DNA from: Rhodobacteraceae bacterium EhC02
Lineage (GTDB): Bacteria; Pseudomonadota; Alphaproteobacteria; Rhodobacterales; Rhodobacteraceae
Length of the DNA: 41,753 bases
Assembly (NCBI GenBank): GCA_001650895.1
Contig: LXYH01000039.1
Span: 1-41,753 of the forward strand
Direction of reading: 5' to 3'
The translations under genes and the position numbers were made by a program. How positions within the stretch are numbered: the stretch's first letter is position 1; each line of letters opens with the position of its first letter. Below the pieces are notes generated by a model, which searched no databases, was not told the DNA's origin, and saw only the letters and a program-made list of their open reading frames with translations. Shown piece by piece: positions 1-7,606 of the stretch.

Positions 1-1
1 T

Positions 2-73
2 CTGACGCTGGACGCCCTGGTGGGCACGTCGCCGGGAAAGCAACCCTTCAAAATGAACAGGACCCCGGCATGA
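2..73 (+). CDS. 3' end of an unknown upstream gene (partial)
   Basis: Frame 2 is open from the window edge and ends in a TGA at 71-73. This stop overlaps the ATG at 70 of the next gene in the ATGA arrangement typical of translationally coupled genes. The visible C-terminus is about 23 residues and ends KMNRTPA. There is too little to name a family. The overlap is the main reason to believe this frame rather than the other two. Confidence 0.4.
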   Translation: MTLDALVGTSPGKQPFKMNRTPA

Positions 74-375
74 CCCACAGACGCAGGCGCCGACACCACA
101 GCCTACTGAGCGGCCTTGCTCTTGGAGTTGCGATATCGGTTGGTCCGATCCACGCGCAGGATGGTTATCCTCCGCTCGATGTTCTGCTGCAGTCACAGAC
201 CACGGTGATCGGCGGTGTCGGTTCGAATGGTGAGCTGAAGCTGACGCAGACCAACTATTCCGATGTGAGCGTAACCGGCAACTTAGTCGCACGTCGGGCT
301 GACACGGTGACAGCAACCGCCGCAGCCATCTGCAAAACTCTGTCGATCACACTGGGCGACCTGAACCCCAGCTGA
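70..375 (+). pseudogene. Chimeric ORF: cupin-type exported protein N-terminus joined to the HfaD C-terminus
   Basis: Residues 1-46 begin with an Arg-rich n-region and a hydrophobic signal-like segment ending near HAQ. They continue with PPLDVLLQSQTTVIG, which resembles the mature start of small exported cupin-domain proteins; the cupin barrel itself is missing. From base 210 the frame switches to sequence nearly identical to the last 54 residues of the HfaD protein at 27123-28217 (GGVGSNGELK to LNPS). One HfaD core motif is altered here: AICKT instead of AIGNT, which fits decay. The ATG overlaps the stop of the upstream gene, so the cupin-type gene was probably second in an operon before this rearrangement. 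The reading frame stayed open by chance or selection; function is doubtful. The HfaD match is directly visible; the cupin assignment is from memory of the family and less sure. Confidence 0.7.
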
Positions 376-579
376 TCCGACCAGTTGACATCAAGGCCCG
401 GTCCCATAGGGGCCGGCACAATCCCAGAGGGCTGATCCTATGTTCCTGACGCACAATAGCTTTCTTCGGTCAGTACAAAGGCATGTGAAACGCGCACACA
501 GTGCTCTGTTAGGGGTATGGTGTTCGCTGCTGGCGCCAATCGGTGCGGAATTCATCGGCTTGATGCGGGCCATCTTCAG
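210..579 (+). repeat. Direct repeat copy 1: hfaD 3' end plus start of the downstream small gene
   Basis: Bases 210-579 match 28052-28422 over about 370 bp with scattered substitutions and a 1-base indel (ggccggcaca versus ggccgggcaca); by eye identity is around 95%. The copy includes the end of hfaD, the GC hairpin behind it, and roughly the first 46 codons of the small membrane-protein gene, whose truncated copy starts at the ATG at 440. Both edges are abrupt. No terminal inverted repeats or target duplication are visible. Confidence 0.93.
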
Positions 580-616
580 CCTTCAATCTGTCGCGTTCTC
601 TCCGCAGTTTGCCATG

Positions 617-1012
617 TCAGGCCGCCATTGCCGCCAAAGCCAGAAGTCCTTCCAGCGCCTGCTTGAAGGGGCCTTCCACCTCGATCTCGTCACGCATGCT
701 TGCCATGCGGAACATCGTAAGGATCCCGAGTTCGGCATCAGACAGGGGCAGCCCGAGGACTTCGACCAGCACCTCGTGGACACCGGGATGATATTCTTCA
801 ATCGCAATCATGAGGAACAGGCGTTCGTCCATGCCAAGCGTCTGGGCCAGCGACGGGATCCTATCCAGCGGGACGCGGGTTTCACCGGTCTTGAGCATCG
901 AGATGATATTGGCGTTCTTGAAGCCGACACGATCAGCGATCTCACGCTGGGTCAGTTCGGATTTTTCGATAGCGTCCGCAAGCATCATCGCGGTGGGGCT
1001 GATGGTCGTCAT
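617..1012 (-). CDS. XRE-family helix-turn-helix transcriptional regulator
   Basis: A 131-residue protein with an N-terminal Cro/CI-type helix-turn-helix at about residues 8-60: ELTQREIADRVGF, then NIISMLKTGETRVP, typical of XRE repressors. The C-terminal half is helical and acidic and may form the dimer interface. The start at 1012 is chosen because AGGAG lies six bases upstream; an in-frame ATG at 1018 would sit directly on that Shine-Dalgarno sequence. The gene runs left, away from the replication-initiator-like gene, and the iteron-like repeats at 1172-1232 lie between them, so it could control that region. Its 3' end stops 38 bases right of the hfaD-derived repeat. Confidence 0.85.
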   Translation of the reverse strand: MTTISPTAMMLADAIEKSELTQREIADRVGFKNANIISMLKTGETRVPLDRIPSLAQTLGMDERLFLMIAIEEYHPGVHEVLVEVLGLPLSDAELGILTMFRMASMRDEIEVEGPFKQALEGLLALAAMAA

Positions 1013-1018
1013 GTGCAT

Positions 1019-1566
1019 CTCCTGTGCAAGTGTGTCTCATGCACAGTGATAGTCTGATCGCTGGGGTCCGCGGGTGGCGAGCGGATCGGTTCAGGCTGTT
1101 GGCGACGGTGCTTTTCCCACGCTCCAACATTTGGGCCGCCCGCAGCAAATGAGTCCGGTTTTGCAGGCGACAAACCCCTACGGAGAACAGCGTTTTCGCA
1201 TAGGGTTTACGTAGGGGTTACATATGGGTTTTGGGCTTCGGTATTTCTGCGTGGTGCATAGATGCAGCATTATCCGGTGTTCCTAGCTGTCCTGAGCCGC
1301 CGCTGATCGCTCTCTCCAAGGTTCCGACACCGTCCCTGATTTTCCTGCCGCCAAGGCCTTGTCACGCATACTCCTCTCTCTAGGACTTCGAAGTTCCAAC
1401 GGCGAGCGGCTTTAGGCGAGGCGTTTGCCTTTCCCTCTGGACGGCTGCGGATCTGTATGTGTCCTGATATGCCGGCTTCGTGATGAAGGCTGTCAAGTGC
1501 CGCCTTTTATCGAGCCAAAAGGATTCAACGACCAGGCGACTATCAGCTCAAGGACAGCTCAGCCGT
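1019..1566. other. Non-coding stretch between XRE gene and Rep-like gene
   Basis: No convincing gene. The only clear structure is the repeat cluster at 1172-1232 (listed separately). An upstream in-frame extension of the Rep-like gene to 1480 is possible but lacks a ribosome binding site. Confidence 0.6.
1172..1232. repeat. Iteron-like repeat cluster, candidate replication origin or operator
   Basis: Three tandem copies of a TAGGG(G)TTT-like motif start at 1201, 1212 and 1224, spaced 11-12 bases, about one helical turn. A fourth copy lies inverted at 1172-1182. The pair aacccctacg (1173-1182) and cgtaggggtt (1210-1219) is a perfect 10-base inverted repeat. Helically phased repeats ahead of an initiator-like gene resemble iterons of theta-type or RCR origins, but they equally could be operators for the XRE protein encoded next door. 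Confidence 0.5.
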
Positions 1567-2865
1567 ATGACAAAGATAGAGATCCCACTGGCATTCAGGG
1601 AACGTCCAGTTTGGCCCAAAGACGAGCCGGCACCCTGCATCGGTTACACCGTTGAACCGTATCAGCCGCAGCCTGGTCGATCCGTGCAGAAGGTTTTGAC
1701 GGGACGAAAGCTGCTGAGACCACTGATCGACCTGAACGCATATGTCTGTCGGGCGGAGATCGACTGGCTGGAATTGCGGCTCGTGATCCCGGCTTTCCGC
1801 CAAGCCCGGAACTTGCAGCCCGCGATTGCCCGGATGCTCAGCGACATTGGATCTGACTCGACAGTCTTCGTCTCGGGACCTGACCGCAGGCCCGGATATA
1901 TGGGCAGTGACTTCATCCTGAAGTTCCAGCAGCCAAACCCACGGGAACTGGGGCATGTCCTTGCCAAGGTCGCTGGCAGCTACGGTTTGGACAGCGCCAA
2001 GATGTCAGAACTCCAGATCATGGGTGTCGAGATCTCTGTCGATTTCTACGTCAAAGGCACTGGAGGTCTTAGCGAGGGCACGGCCAACCTCAAGCGATGG
2101 CAAATGGTGGATATCCTGCGCCGCCATCTCAAGCCGGATCCAGTGCTCACCGAACTCCCGGCGGCCGGGCCTCGCTTCTATGGTGGCAAGTTCGGTGGGG
2201 GCGGCGCTACGCATTTCGTGAACCCAAGCGCCTCGGATCTGGGACATCGGCTTCTGGTTCTTGCGCCGGGTCTTGGTCTGGAGCCAGAGAGTTTGGTTGC
2301 TCTGGATCTGAACAAGCACAGTCAACCTGACGTCGATGCAACAAGCTGGATCGGCGCGAAGGACTTTCACGTCATGCTGCGCACCATGGACAAAGTGACC
2401 GACCAGCGTGATCCGGCTAGTGGCACCTTCCTGGACTTGTCGAAGGCAGAACGTCGGGCGCGGGTGGAAGTCACTTTGCAGGGCAAGGTTGACGAGGTTG
2501 GCGGTCACGGCGCCGTTGGCCTCAAGACCTTGGGCGATCTTGCTGGTTTTCCGTTCAAGACTATCCGCAGAACGTTCTTCGAATTCTATCTGGCTACACT
2601 TGGGGAACAATGCGACGGCACCGCGCTCGGCATCAAGCTGCGCGCGAATGAAGAGGAGATCTTCCGCCGCAGTGGCGTCTACGGCCTCGACCGCTTCCAC
2701 AGGACTGTTCAAATGGTGAACAAGGCCCGGATCGCCAAGGGCGAGCAGGACGTGTCGGTTGTCAGGCTGGGCGAAAAAGGCCGCATGCTGTCTTGGATGG
2801 ACATGAACCAGAAGATCGATCGTGCTCTGAAGAAGCTTGGTAAGGATTGGGGAGCGTTGTTTTAG
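1567..2865 (+). CDS. Putative replication-initiator-like protein
   Basis: A 432-residue cytoplasmic protein. Start chosen at ATG 1567 because of the AAGGACAG-type ribosome binding site some ten bases upstream; the frame is open back to 1480. Near residues 57-65 is a beta-strand motif CRAEIDWLELRL, near 145-160 LQIMGVEISVDFY, and near 300 RRARVEVTLQG. This pattern of hydrophobic strands with acidic residues recalls Rep proteins of small plasmids and filamentous-phage-like elements (Rep_trans / gene II-type), but I see no certain catalytic Tyr or HUH motif. The setting supports the idea: iteron-like repeats upstream, integrase and recombinase-like genes downstream. A 110 bp piece of this gene recurs as a relic at 22542-22650. 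It could instead be another conserved protein of integrative elements. Confidence 0.4.
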   Translation: MTKIEIPLAFRERPVWPKDEPAPCIGYTVEPYQPQPGRSVQKVLTGRKLLRPLIDLNAYVCRAEIDWLELRLVIPAFRQARNLQPAIARMLSDIGSDSTVFVSGPDRRPGYMGSDFILKFQQPNPRELGHVLAKVAGSYGLDSAKMSELQIMGVEISVDFYVKGTGGLSEGTANLKRWQMVDILRRHLKPDPVLTELPAAGPRFYGGKFGGGGATHFVNPSASDLGHRLLVLAPGLGLEPESLVALDLNKHSQPDVDATSWIGAKDFHVMLRTMDKVTDQRDPASGTFLDLSKAERRARVEVTLQGKVDEVGGHGAVGLKTLGDLAGFPFKTIRRTFFEFYLATLGEQCDGTALGIKLRANEEEIFRRSGVYGLDRFHRTVQMVNKARIAKGEQDVSVVRLGEKGRMLSWMDMNQKIDRALKKLGKDWGALF

Positions 2866-2906
2866 GCTCTTGAGCAGCTCTACTGTCTGCCTAGATGCAG
2901 GCAAGT

Positions 2907-3006
2907 GCCTGAGGCTCGCGAGGGCGCGCATAAGCGGCGTCCGCGAGATTTCATGAGGGTAGGGTGGACGTTTCTGTAAGGCGCGCTGTGGCGCGCTCTA
3001 GCAAGC
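2907..3006 (+). repeat. ~100 bp intergenic repeat, copy A
   Basis: Starts gcctgaggctcgc, contains tcatgagggtagggtg and ends around the partly palindromic gcgcgctgtggcgcgc. It matches copy B at 3450-3550 with many substitutions (about 75-80% by eye). The two copies flank the small gene at 3067-3339 in the same orientation. Confidence 0.75.
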
Positions 3007-3066
3007 TTTTTACGTCCGACTTGAGCAGGCGTGGATGGCATTGCCGGACTGTCAGGAGCGGTAGGC

Positions 3067-3339
3067 CTATGCCTTCCGAAATAGGATCACGTTGTCCCCA
3101 CGCATGAAGGCAATCGCCCCTTCGCTTTCCAGTGCTACTATCGCTGCATCGCGCGCGTCCTTGTCGGAGCGGAATTGCTCATCCCAGACATGGCTTGTTC
3201 CCTCATGGTCGACGACCTCGAGTGACCAAGCCTTTTCCGTCTCCAGTCGGTAGATCTGGATCGAGAACGGATAGCCGTCCACCAGCACTCTTTGGCTCTT
3301 ATCCGAGGTTACAAGGTTTGGATCTTGGTAGTCGGTCAT
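3067..3339 (-). CDS. Conserved hypothetical protein, 90 residues
   Basis: A small soluble protein, no signal or membrane segment. It has the sequence VDGYPFSIQIYRLE in the first third, WSLEVVDHEGTSHVWDEQF in the middle and GAIAFM near the end. I recognise this as a widespread small hypothetical protein of Rhodobacterales genomes, but I know no function. The pattern of alternating strands followed by a helix (DKDARDAAIVALESEG) suggests a single alpha/beta domain. It sits alone between two copies of a ~100 bp repeat, which suggests it was moved or duplicated as a unit. Confidence 0.8.
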   Translation of the reverse strand: MTDYQDPNLVTSDKSQRVLVDGYPFSIQIYRLETEKAWSLEVVDHEGTSHVWDEQFRSDKDARDAAIVALESEGAIAFMRGDNVILFRKA

Positions 3340-4004
3340 GTTGGGTCGCAGCTTGCTTGTTTACACGCACCACTACTCTGCTGCATGCGTACTTGTCACC
3401 CCAAATGCTTCAAGCCAATAACTGGCAGCAAGCCTTCTGTTTGGTATATGCCTGAGGCTCGCCAGGCCGCGCGTAGGCGGCGTCCACGGGCTTTCATGAG
3501 GGTAGGGTGCTCCTTGCTGCAAAGCGCGCTGTGGCGCGACCTCAGCGAGCGGCTCTTTCGGACAGCATTGGCAAAATGCGGAACCGGGAGAGCATTCACC
3601 TCTCACTTCGCGTCTCGATCTGGTGGATTGCCCGGTTTGCTGGCAACTTTTCTTGACCGATATCCGCGGTGTCGCTCATCCACTGACCGGTTTGGGGATG
3701 AAGGCCCGGTTCATGCCAGGTTGAGGGAAGCTGGTTTTCAACATTGAAGAATGAGGGTGGCCCGCCGCGCGTCCCTTATAGCTAATTACTCTATAACTTA
3801 TTCTTCTTCATATTTATAAATAAACGCGCTTAGGCGAATTCTTGGAAAACGCTCCATCTGAGCAAGGCCCCTCTCTCCAGTCTTTCATTCACGGACAGCG
3901 GAGCGGGATCCGAGGATAAGTTGCCGACCCTCATAACCTTGCAGGGGCTATGGTCTCTATAGTGGTCTATCTCTTGCATGCACTCTAGACAGTCTGTCAG
4001 GGCA
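3340..4004. other. Non-coding stretch with repeat copy B and an AT-rich tract
   Basis: Holds repeat copy B (3450-3550) and a short AT-rich tract around 3775-3835 (ttataaataaa-type). Short ORFs here look like chance readings. No RNA gene seen. Confidence 0.5.
3450..3550 (+). repeat. ~100 bp intergenic repeat, copy B
   Basis: Second copy of the repeat at 2907-3006, with the same order of blocks: gcctgaggctcgc, ggcggcgtcc, tcatgagggtagggtg, gcgcgctgtggcgcga. Divergence concentrates in the spacers between these blocks. Confidence 0.75.
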
Positions 4005-4811
4005 TTACACTCCGAAGGGTGGTCGGTTTGTTGTCTGCAGGCGTTTCTGCTTCCTTGCTTCCATCTTCTGTCTCAGTTCTTCTCGTTGCCTGTCGTGCTG
4101 TGCTGCGGCCTGCAGAACCCGTGACACCGTTGTTGTCTGCCACCTGCCTTTGCCCGAAGGTGTTGGTATGCCAGCATCATTCAGTTGTCGGGCGAGGTCA
4201 GCCAGGTTGGGTCTATCATTGTCGGGCAGGCTGTCTCTAATCTTCTCTATCTGCTGACGTAGCTTCAGAGCCTTGGTTCGGGCGAGGGCTGTCTTGGCTG
4301 CGTTGGCCTTTCTGGAAGCTGCCTTGCTCTCATCCGGGTTCTTGCTTGCGGCAGCCTTCTTTGCCCTAGTGGTTCGGTCCAGCCGCTTGGCCGCTTCTAT
4401 GCTGGCGAGATGGAACAACCCGACAGCACCTATCCCAAGGATCGTGTTGTGCTGCCGGATGCTGAACATCCCGGGCAGGTTGCCTAGCAGGAACTTCACT
4501 TGCTTTTTGATACCCTCCGTTTCCGTTGAGCTGATTAGGCGGGTGAGGTCCTCGATGATGACTCCTTGACCTGCGGGATTGGTCTCGAGGATTTCAGCAA
4601 GTGTGCTGTGTGGTATAGGTTGTTCATCAACGGGCTGCCTGCTGAGCATTGTGCGGTGGCTGAACGCGATACCTGCCAACTGCCCGTAAGCTTTAAGGGT
4701 CAAGATCTGGGATCTGACATGGGCAGTCTTCAGTAGAACGTCTTGCTTCACCTTGGAGTGATCACCGTTATAGACGATCATGCTTCTGGATGGAGTGCTC
4801 GTGCCGTTCAT
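4005..4811 (-). CDS. Divergent serine-recombinase-like protein (recombinase domain, altered catalytic end)
   Basis: About 268 residues from ATG 4811; a TTG at 4841 and an ATG at 4781 are alternative starts and none has a strong ribosome binding site. Near residues 210-230 the sequence LADLARQLNDAGIPTPSGKG followed by W and TVSRVL is the hallmark of the Recombinase domain of large serine recombinases. The N-terminal third has a resolvase-like outline (segment DEQPIPHSTL, then GVIIEDLTRLISS resembling the dRLxRS region), but the usual YxRVS catalytic serine motif is not visible. A Lys/Ala-rich helix (RAKKAAASK onward) links the halves. It is divergent from the tyrosine integrase at 4983, a pairing typical of excision modules. 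It may be an inactive recombinase used as a DNA-binding or directionality protein. Confidence 0.6.
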   Translation of the reverse strand: MNGTSTPSRSMIVYNGDHSKVKQDVLLKTAHVRSQILTLKAYGQLAGIAFSHRTMLSRQPVDEQPIPHSTLAEILETNPAGQGVIIEDLTRLISSTETEGIKKQVKFLLGNLPGMFSIRQHNTILGIGAVGLFHLASIEAAKRLDRTTRAKKAAASKNPDESKAASRKANAAKTALARTKALKLRQQIEKIRDSLPDNDRPNLADLARQLNDAGIPTPSGKGRWQTTTVSRVLQAAAQHDRQREELRQKMEARKQKRLQTTNRPPFGV

Positions 4812-4944
4812 TCGTGTTTTACATTCCGTGATATTACGCAATGTAATTCGCCTGCTCAGCTCAGGCTGTCAATAACCCATGACGAAATCTGAACTTTCTG
4901 CTGTCCTGACAGGGAAACAGCCCGACGGACGTGCCCCGATGTTG

Positions 4945-4950
4945 TATAAT
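4945..4950 (+). promoter_or_regulatory. Probable -10 box of the integrase promoter
   Basis: A perfect TATAAT lies 33 bases upstream of the integrase ATG. The -35 region (around 4922-4927, ccgacg) is poor, which would fit a weak or activator-dependent promoter. AAGGAAA follows as ribosome binding site seven to eight bases before the start. Confidence 0.5.
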
Positions 4951-4982
4951 GATCACAGCAACATAGCCTGAAGGAAACCCTC

Positions 4983-5927
4983 ATGAGCAGAAGTATCAAA
5001 ACCATCCGGGATGCGTGTGAAGCCTGGCTGAAAGAGTGTCAGCGCAACAACCTCGAACGCGCGACCATTCGCAGCTATCGCGGGCATGTCGACCACCACA
5101 TTGACAAGAAGATCGGGAGTCTGCTGGTCGCCGATCTGACGCGTGGTGATATCGCGGAATTCATGGATGATCTGCAGGATGAGGGCCTGTCTCGTGCCAT
5201 GACCCGCAAGGTGCTTGGCAGCCTGCGCTCTGCTCTGGACAAGGCCATGCAACTGGACTGGATCGACCGCAACGTTGCACGTGACGTGAAGCTCAAGCGG
5301 AACCGGCGGGATGAAGACGAACGCACCATCCCGACCAAGGACGAGATCAGAACGATGATCGGCAAGGTCCCTGATCGCCACCGTCCCCTGATCGTCACGG
5401 CCATCTTTACTGGAATGCGGATCAGCGAACTGCGGGGGCTCACATGGGACTGCGTCGACTTCGACGCCAGGTTGATCCACGTTCAGAAGCGCGCGGACCG
5501 CTTCAACGAGATGGGAAAGCCCAAGAGCCGCACCAGCAAGCGCAGCATTCCGATGGCTCCGATCGTGCATGACACGCTGAAGGCATGGACGTCGGTCTGT
5601 GCACGTGGCGAACTGAACCTCGTCTTCCCAAACGGCAAGGGAAACATCGAGAACCACTCGAACATCCACAACAGGGTCTTCGTGCCCTTGCTGATCGAGA
5701 ACGGGATTGTCGATGACGCGGGCAAGCCGAAGTTCAGCTTTCACGCCCTGCGCCACGCTGCTGCATCACTCTTCATCGAGCAGAACTGGCCCCCGAAGAA
5801 GATCCAGTCCCTGATGGGGCATTCCTCGATCAACATGACGATGGACGTCTACGGACACCTGTTCCACAACCCGGAAGATGACGTCGAGATGTTCGCAAAG
5901 ATGCAGAGCGATCTGCTGGCTGCTTAA
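4983..5927 (+). CDS. Tyrosine recombinase / phage-type integrase
   Basis: A 314-residue site-specific recombinase that cuts and rejoins att sites through a covalent tyrosine intermediate. Residues 5-95 form the SAM-like core-binding domain (RATIRSYRGHVDHHI). The catalytic domain shows all expected residues: Arg146 in TGMRISELRGL, a Lys around 181 in the KPKSRTSKR beta-hairpin, HALRHAAAS (His254, Arg257), His280 in LMGHSS, and the nucleophile Tyr290 in MDVYGH. Length and layout are complete, so it is probably active. It is divergent from the serine-recombinase-like gene and has its own promoter-like TATAAT. The tRNA-Met fragment at 9540-9584 may be one of its attachment sites, though other enzymes outside the window could have used it. 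Confidence 0.93.
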   Translation: MSRSIKTIRDACEAWLKECQRNNLERATIRSYRGHVDHHIDKKIGSLLVADLTRGDIAEFMDDLQDEGLSRAMTRKVLGSLRSALDKAMQLDWIDRNVARDVKLKRNRRDEDERTIPTKDEIRTMIGKVPDRHRPLIVTAIFTGMRISELRGLTWDCVDFDARLIHVQKRADRFNEMGKPKSRTSKRSIPMAPIVHDTLKAWTSVCARGELNLVFPNGKGNIENHSNIHNRVFVPLLIENGIVDDAGKPKFSFHALRHAAASLFIEQNWPPKKIQSLMGHSSINMTMDVYGHLFHNPEDDVEMFAKMQSDLLAA

Positions 5928-6225
5928 ACCGCAAGATGCTGGACTGGGATTTGGTGTGTTGCCAGAGCTACTCCCTCAAGCCTTGGGCAGATTTCCGAGT
6001 AATTTAAGCAGCGGCCTGCACCTGCTTATCGGTTGAGATCTTGCAAAAAGAACGGTTCGTGTCTCTGCGGGTTTATGATGTCCGACGAGCCGCTATGCCT
6101 TACATGGTATCGACCCTGGACCTAACGCAGTTTCACGCCTCCATGATTTACCCCCAAAGGCTGCACACGGCTTTACTTGACGTGCCCGCGCAATCGGGCA
6201 TCATTCGATCAGGGAGGATGACAAG
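5928..6225. other. Intergenic stretch after the integrase
   Basis: No gene supported. A short hairpin gcccg/cgggc lies near 6183-6198, just ahead of the GGGAGG ribosome binding site of the next gene. Confidence 0.4.
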
Positions 6226-6525
6226 ATGTGCCAGATTTTTGCGGGCCAAGATCCCAGTCGTTATGAATACATCACCCGCCGCCTGAGGTTGAATGGTCAG
6301 TCTACCAGCATTCGTCTTGAACGGGCGTTCTGGAGGATCGTCGATCAGATGGCCGAGAAAGACGGCGTCTCCACACCGGCTTTCGTGTCCAAACTGCACT
6401 CCGAAGTGCTGGAACAGCACGGCGAGGTGACCAATTTCACCTCGCTTCTGCGCTGCGCCTGCACGATCCATCTGGGCGAGTTGGACCAAGTGCCGCAAGG
6501 CGTTTCGCGCTTCGCCGCCGAGTGA
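6226..6525 (+). CDS. Ribbon-helix-helix domain protein
   Basis: A 99-residue protein whose middle, GQSTSIRLERAFWRIVDQMA followed shortly by VSTPAFVSKL, fits the single ribbon-helix-helix domain found in many alphaproteobacterial small DNA-binding proteins (RHH_4 type). The C-terminus has NFTSLLRCACTIHL, also typical of the family. GGGAGG stands well placed before the ATG. The partner DNA or targets are unknown; it precedes the glyoxalase/GMC group, separated by a small inverted repeat at 6542-6559, so it could regulate that group. Confidence 0.85.
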   Translation: MCQIFAGQDPSRYEYITRRLRLNGQSTSIRLERAFWRIVDQMAEKDGVSTPAFVSKLHSEVLEQHGEVTNFTSLLRCACTIHLGELDQVPQGVSRFAAE

Positions 6526-6541
6526 TGAAAATAAAGCCCCT

Positions 6542-6559
6542 GTAGTAGTCATCTACTAC
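6542..6559. promoter_or_regulatory. Perfect 7-bp inverted repeat between RHH gene and glyoxalase gene
   Basis: gtagtag, tcat, ctactac. No T-run follows, so it is more likely an operator or an mRNA hairpin than a terminator. RHH proteins bind short inverted or direct repeats, so the neighbouring RHH protein is a candidate binder. Confidence 0.4.
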
Positions 6560-6615
6560 CCGCAGCGCAAATTGGTCCGGTAACCTTACCAGAACAACAA
6601 AGTTCTGGAGGGCAA

Positions 6616-7011
6616 ATGGCCAAGACTATTCATTCCATGATCCGCGTGCTGGAAGAGGCGCGCGCTGTGGCATTTTACGAAACGGCCTTTGGCCTGCGCG
6701 TGGCCGACCGGCTGGATTTCGACAGCTTTACCCTGATCTACATGTCCAACGACGAAAGCAGCTTCGAGCTGGAACTGACGGTCAACAAGGGACGCACTGA
6801 ACCCTACAATCTGGGCGATGGTTACGGGCATCTGGCGGTGTCCGTGGATGACGTCGAGGCCGAGCATGCCCGCCTGACCGCAGCAGGTCTGTCCCCGCGC
6901 AATCTGGTGGATTTCAAGAACAACGGTGTGCAGGTCGCCAAGTTTTTCTTCATCGCCGATCCGGATGGCTACCAGATCGAAGTTCTTCAACGCGGGGGCC
7001 GCTTTCAATAG
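6616..7011 (+). CDS. gloA: Lactoylglutathione lyase (glyoxalase I), VOC superfamily
   Basis: A 131-residue cytosolic metalloenzyme that isomerises the methylglyoxal-glutathione hemithioacetal to S-lactoylglutathione. The two beta-alpha-beta-beta-beta repeats carry the four metal ligands in the expected places: His6 (KTIHSM), Glu53 (FELELTVN), His72 (YGHLAVSV) and Glu122 (GYQIEVLQ). The motif DPDGYQIE is the family signature end. CTGGAGGGC before ATG 6616 is a good ribosome binding site. It probably forms one transcription unit with the two genes that follow. Other VOC enzymes such as dioxygenases share the fold, but this pattern fits GloA best. Confidence 0.85.
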   Translation: MAKTIHSMIRVLEEARAVAFYETAFGLRVADRLDFDSFTLIYMSNDESSFELELTVNKGRTEPYNLGDGYGHLAVSVDDVEAEHARLTAAGLSPRNLVDFKNNGVQVAKFFFIADPDGYQIEVLQRGGRFQ

Positions 7012-7070
7012 CAGCCGCCAATCCGGTCGTCGGCAACGGCGGGCGATTTCATCTCAGGGAGGAAACGTAA

Positions 7071-7592
7071 ATGTCAAAACTGGAACGAAAGGGGCTGACC
7101 CGGCGCGCGCTGCTGGGCCGCGCCGTAGCCGTCGGGGCGCTTGCCATTGCGGGGACAGGCTTCATTGCTGCCCCCAATGCAGCATGGGCCATGGAAGTGT
7201 CAGTCATCACGCCCGAGCAGATGGCGACGCTGATGCAGATGGCGCGCGACATCTATCCGCACGATCAGGTCGCCGACCGTTTCTACGCGGTCGCGGTCAA
7301 AGTGTATGATGATGCAGCGGCCAAGGATCTGGTCGACGCAGGCATCGCGGCACTGAATGCCGCTGCACAGGCGCAGGGCCATGCCGATTACCTGTCGATC
7401 GGTTGGGAGGAGGACCGTGTGAAGGTGCTTCAGGCGGTCGAGGGCGAGGTCTTTTTCCAGACCGTCCGCGCGGGTCTTGTGACCGGCCTTTATAACCAGA
7501 AGGACGTCTGGCCGATCTTCGGCTATGAGGGCGAGTCCTTCAGCCAGGGCGGATATATCGACCGTGGCTTCGACGATATCGACTGGCTGTAA
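7071..7592 (+). CDS. Tat-exported small subunit of a GMC dehydrogenase (gluconate 2-dehydrogenase subunit 3-like)
   Basis: A 173-residue protein with a twin-arginine signal: LTRRALLGRAVAV followed by a hydrophobic stretch and an Ala-rich cleavage region near AAWAMEV. The mature part (ITPEQMATLMQMARDIYPHD near its start, helical throughout) resembles the small gamma-type subunit that accompanies FAD-dependent GMC dehydrogenases. In such pairs the cofactor-loaded large subunit often travels to the periplasm by riding on the Tat signal of the small subunit. GGGAGGAA precedes the ATG. It is followed 14 bases later by the large subunit. No cytochrome c subunit gene is adjacent, so the electron acceptor is not evident here. 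Confidence 0.8.
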   Translation: MSKLERKGLTRRALLGRAVAVGALAIAGTGFIAAPNAAWAMEVSVITPEQMATLMQMARDIYPHDQVADRFYAVAVKVYDDAAAKDLVDAGIAALNAAAQAQGHADYLSIGWEEDRVKVLQAVEGEVFFQTVRAGLVTGLYNQKDVWPIFGYEGESFSQGGYIDRGFDDIDWL

Positions 7593-7606
7593 GGGAGGGC
7601 ACTGAC

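Noticed and set aside
440-1057. Plus-strand ORF of 205 residues starting in the small-gene copy
   Set aside because: Only its first 46 codons are homologous to the small gene; the rest runs antisense through the XRE regulator.
6041-6286. Short plus-strand ORF before the RHH gene
   Set aside because: No ribosome binding site, overlaps the RHH gene, no recognisable content.
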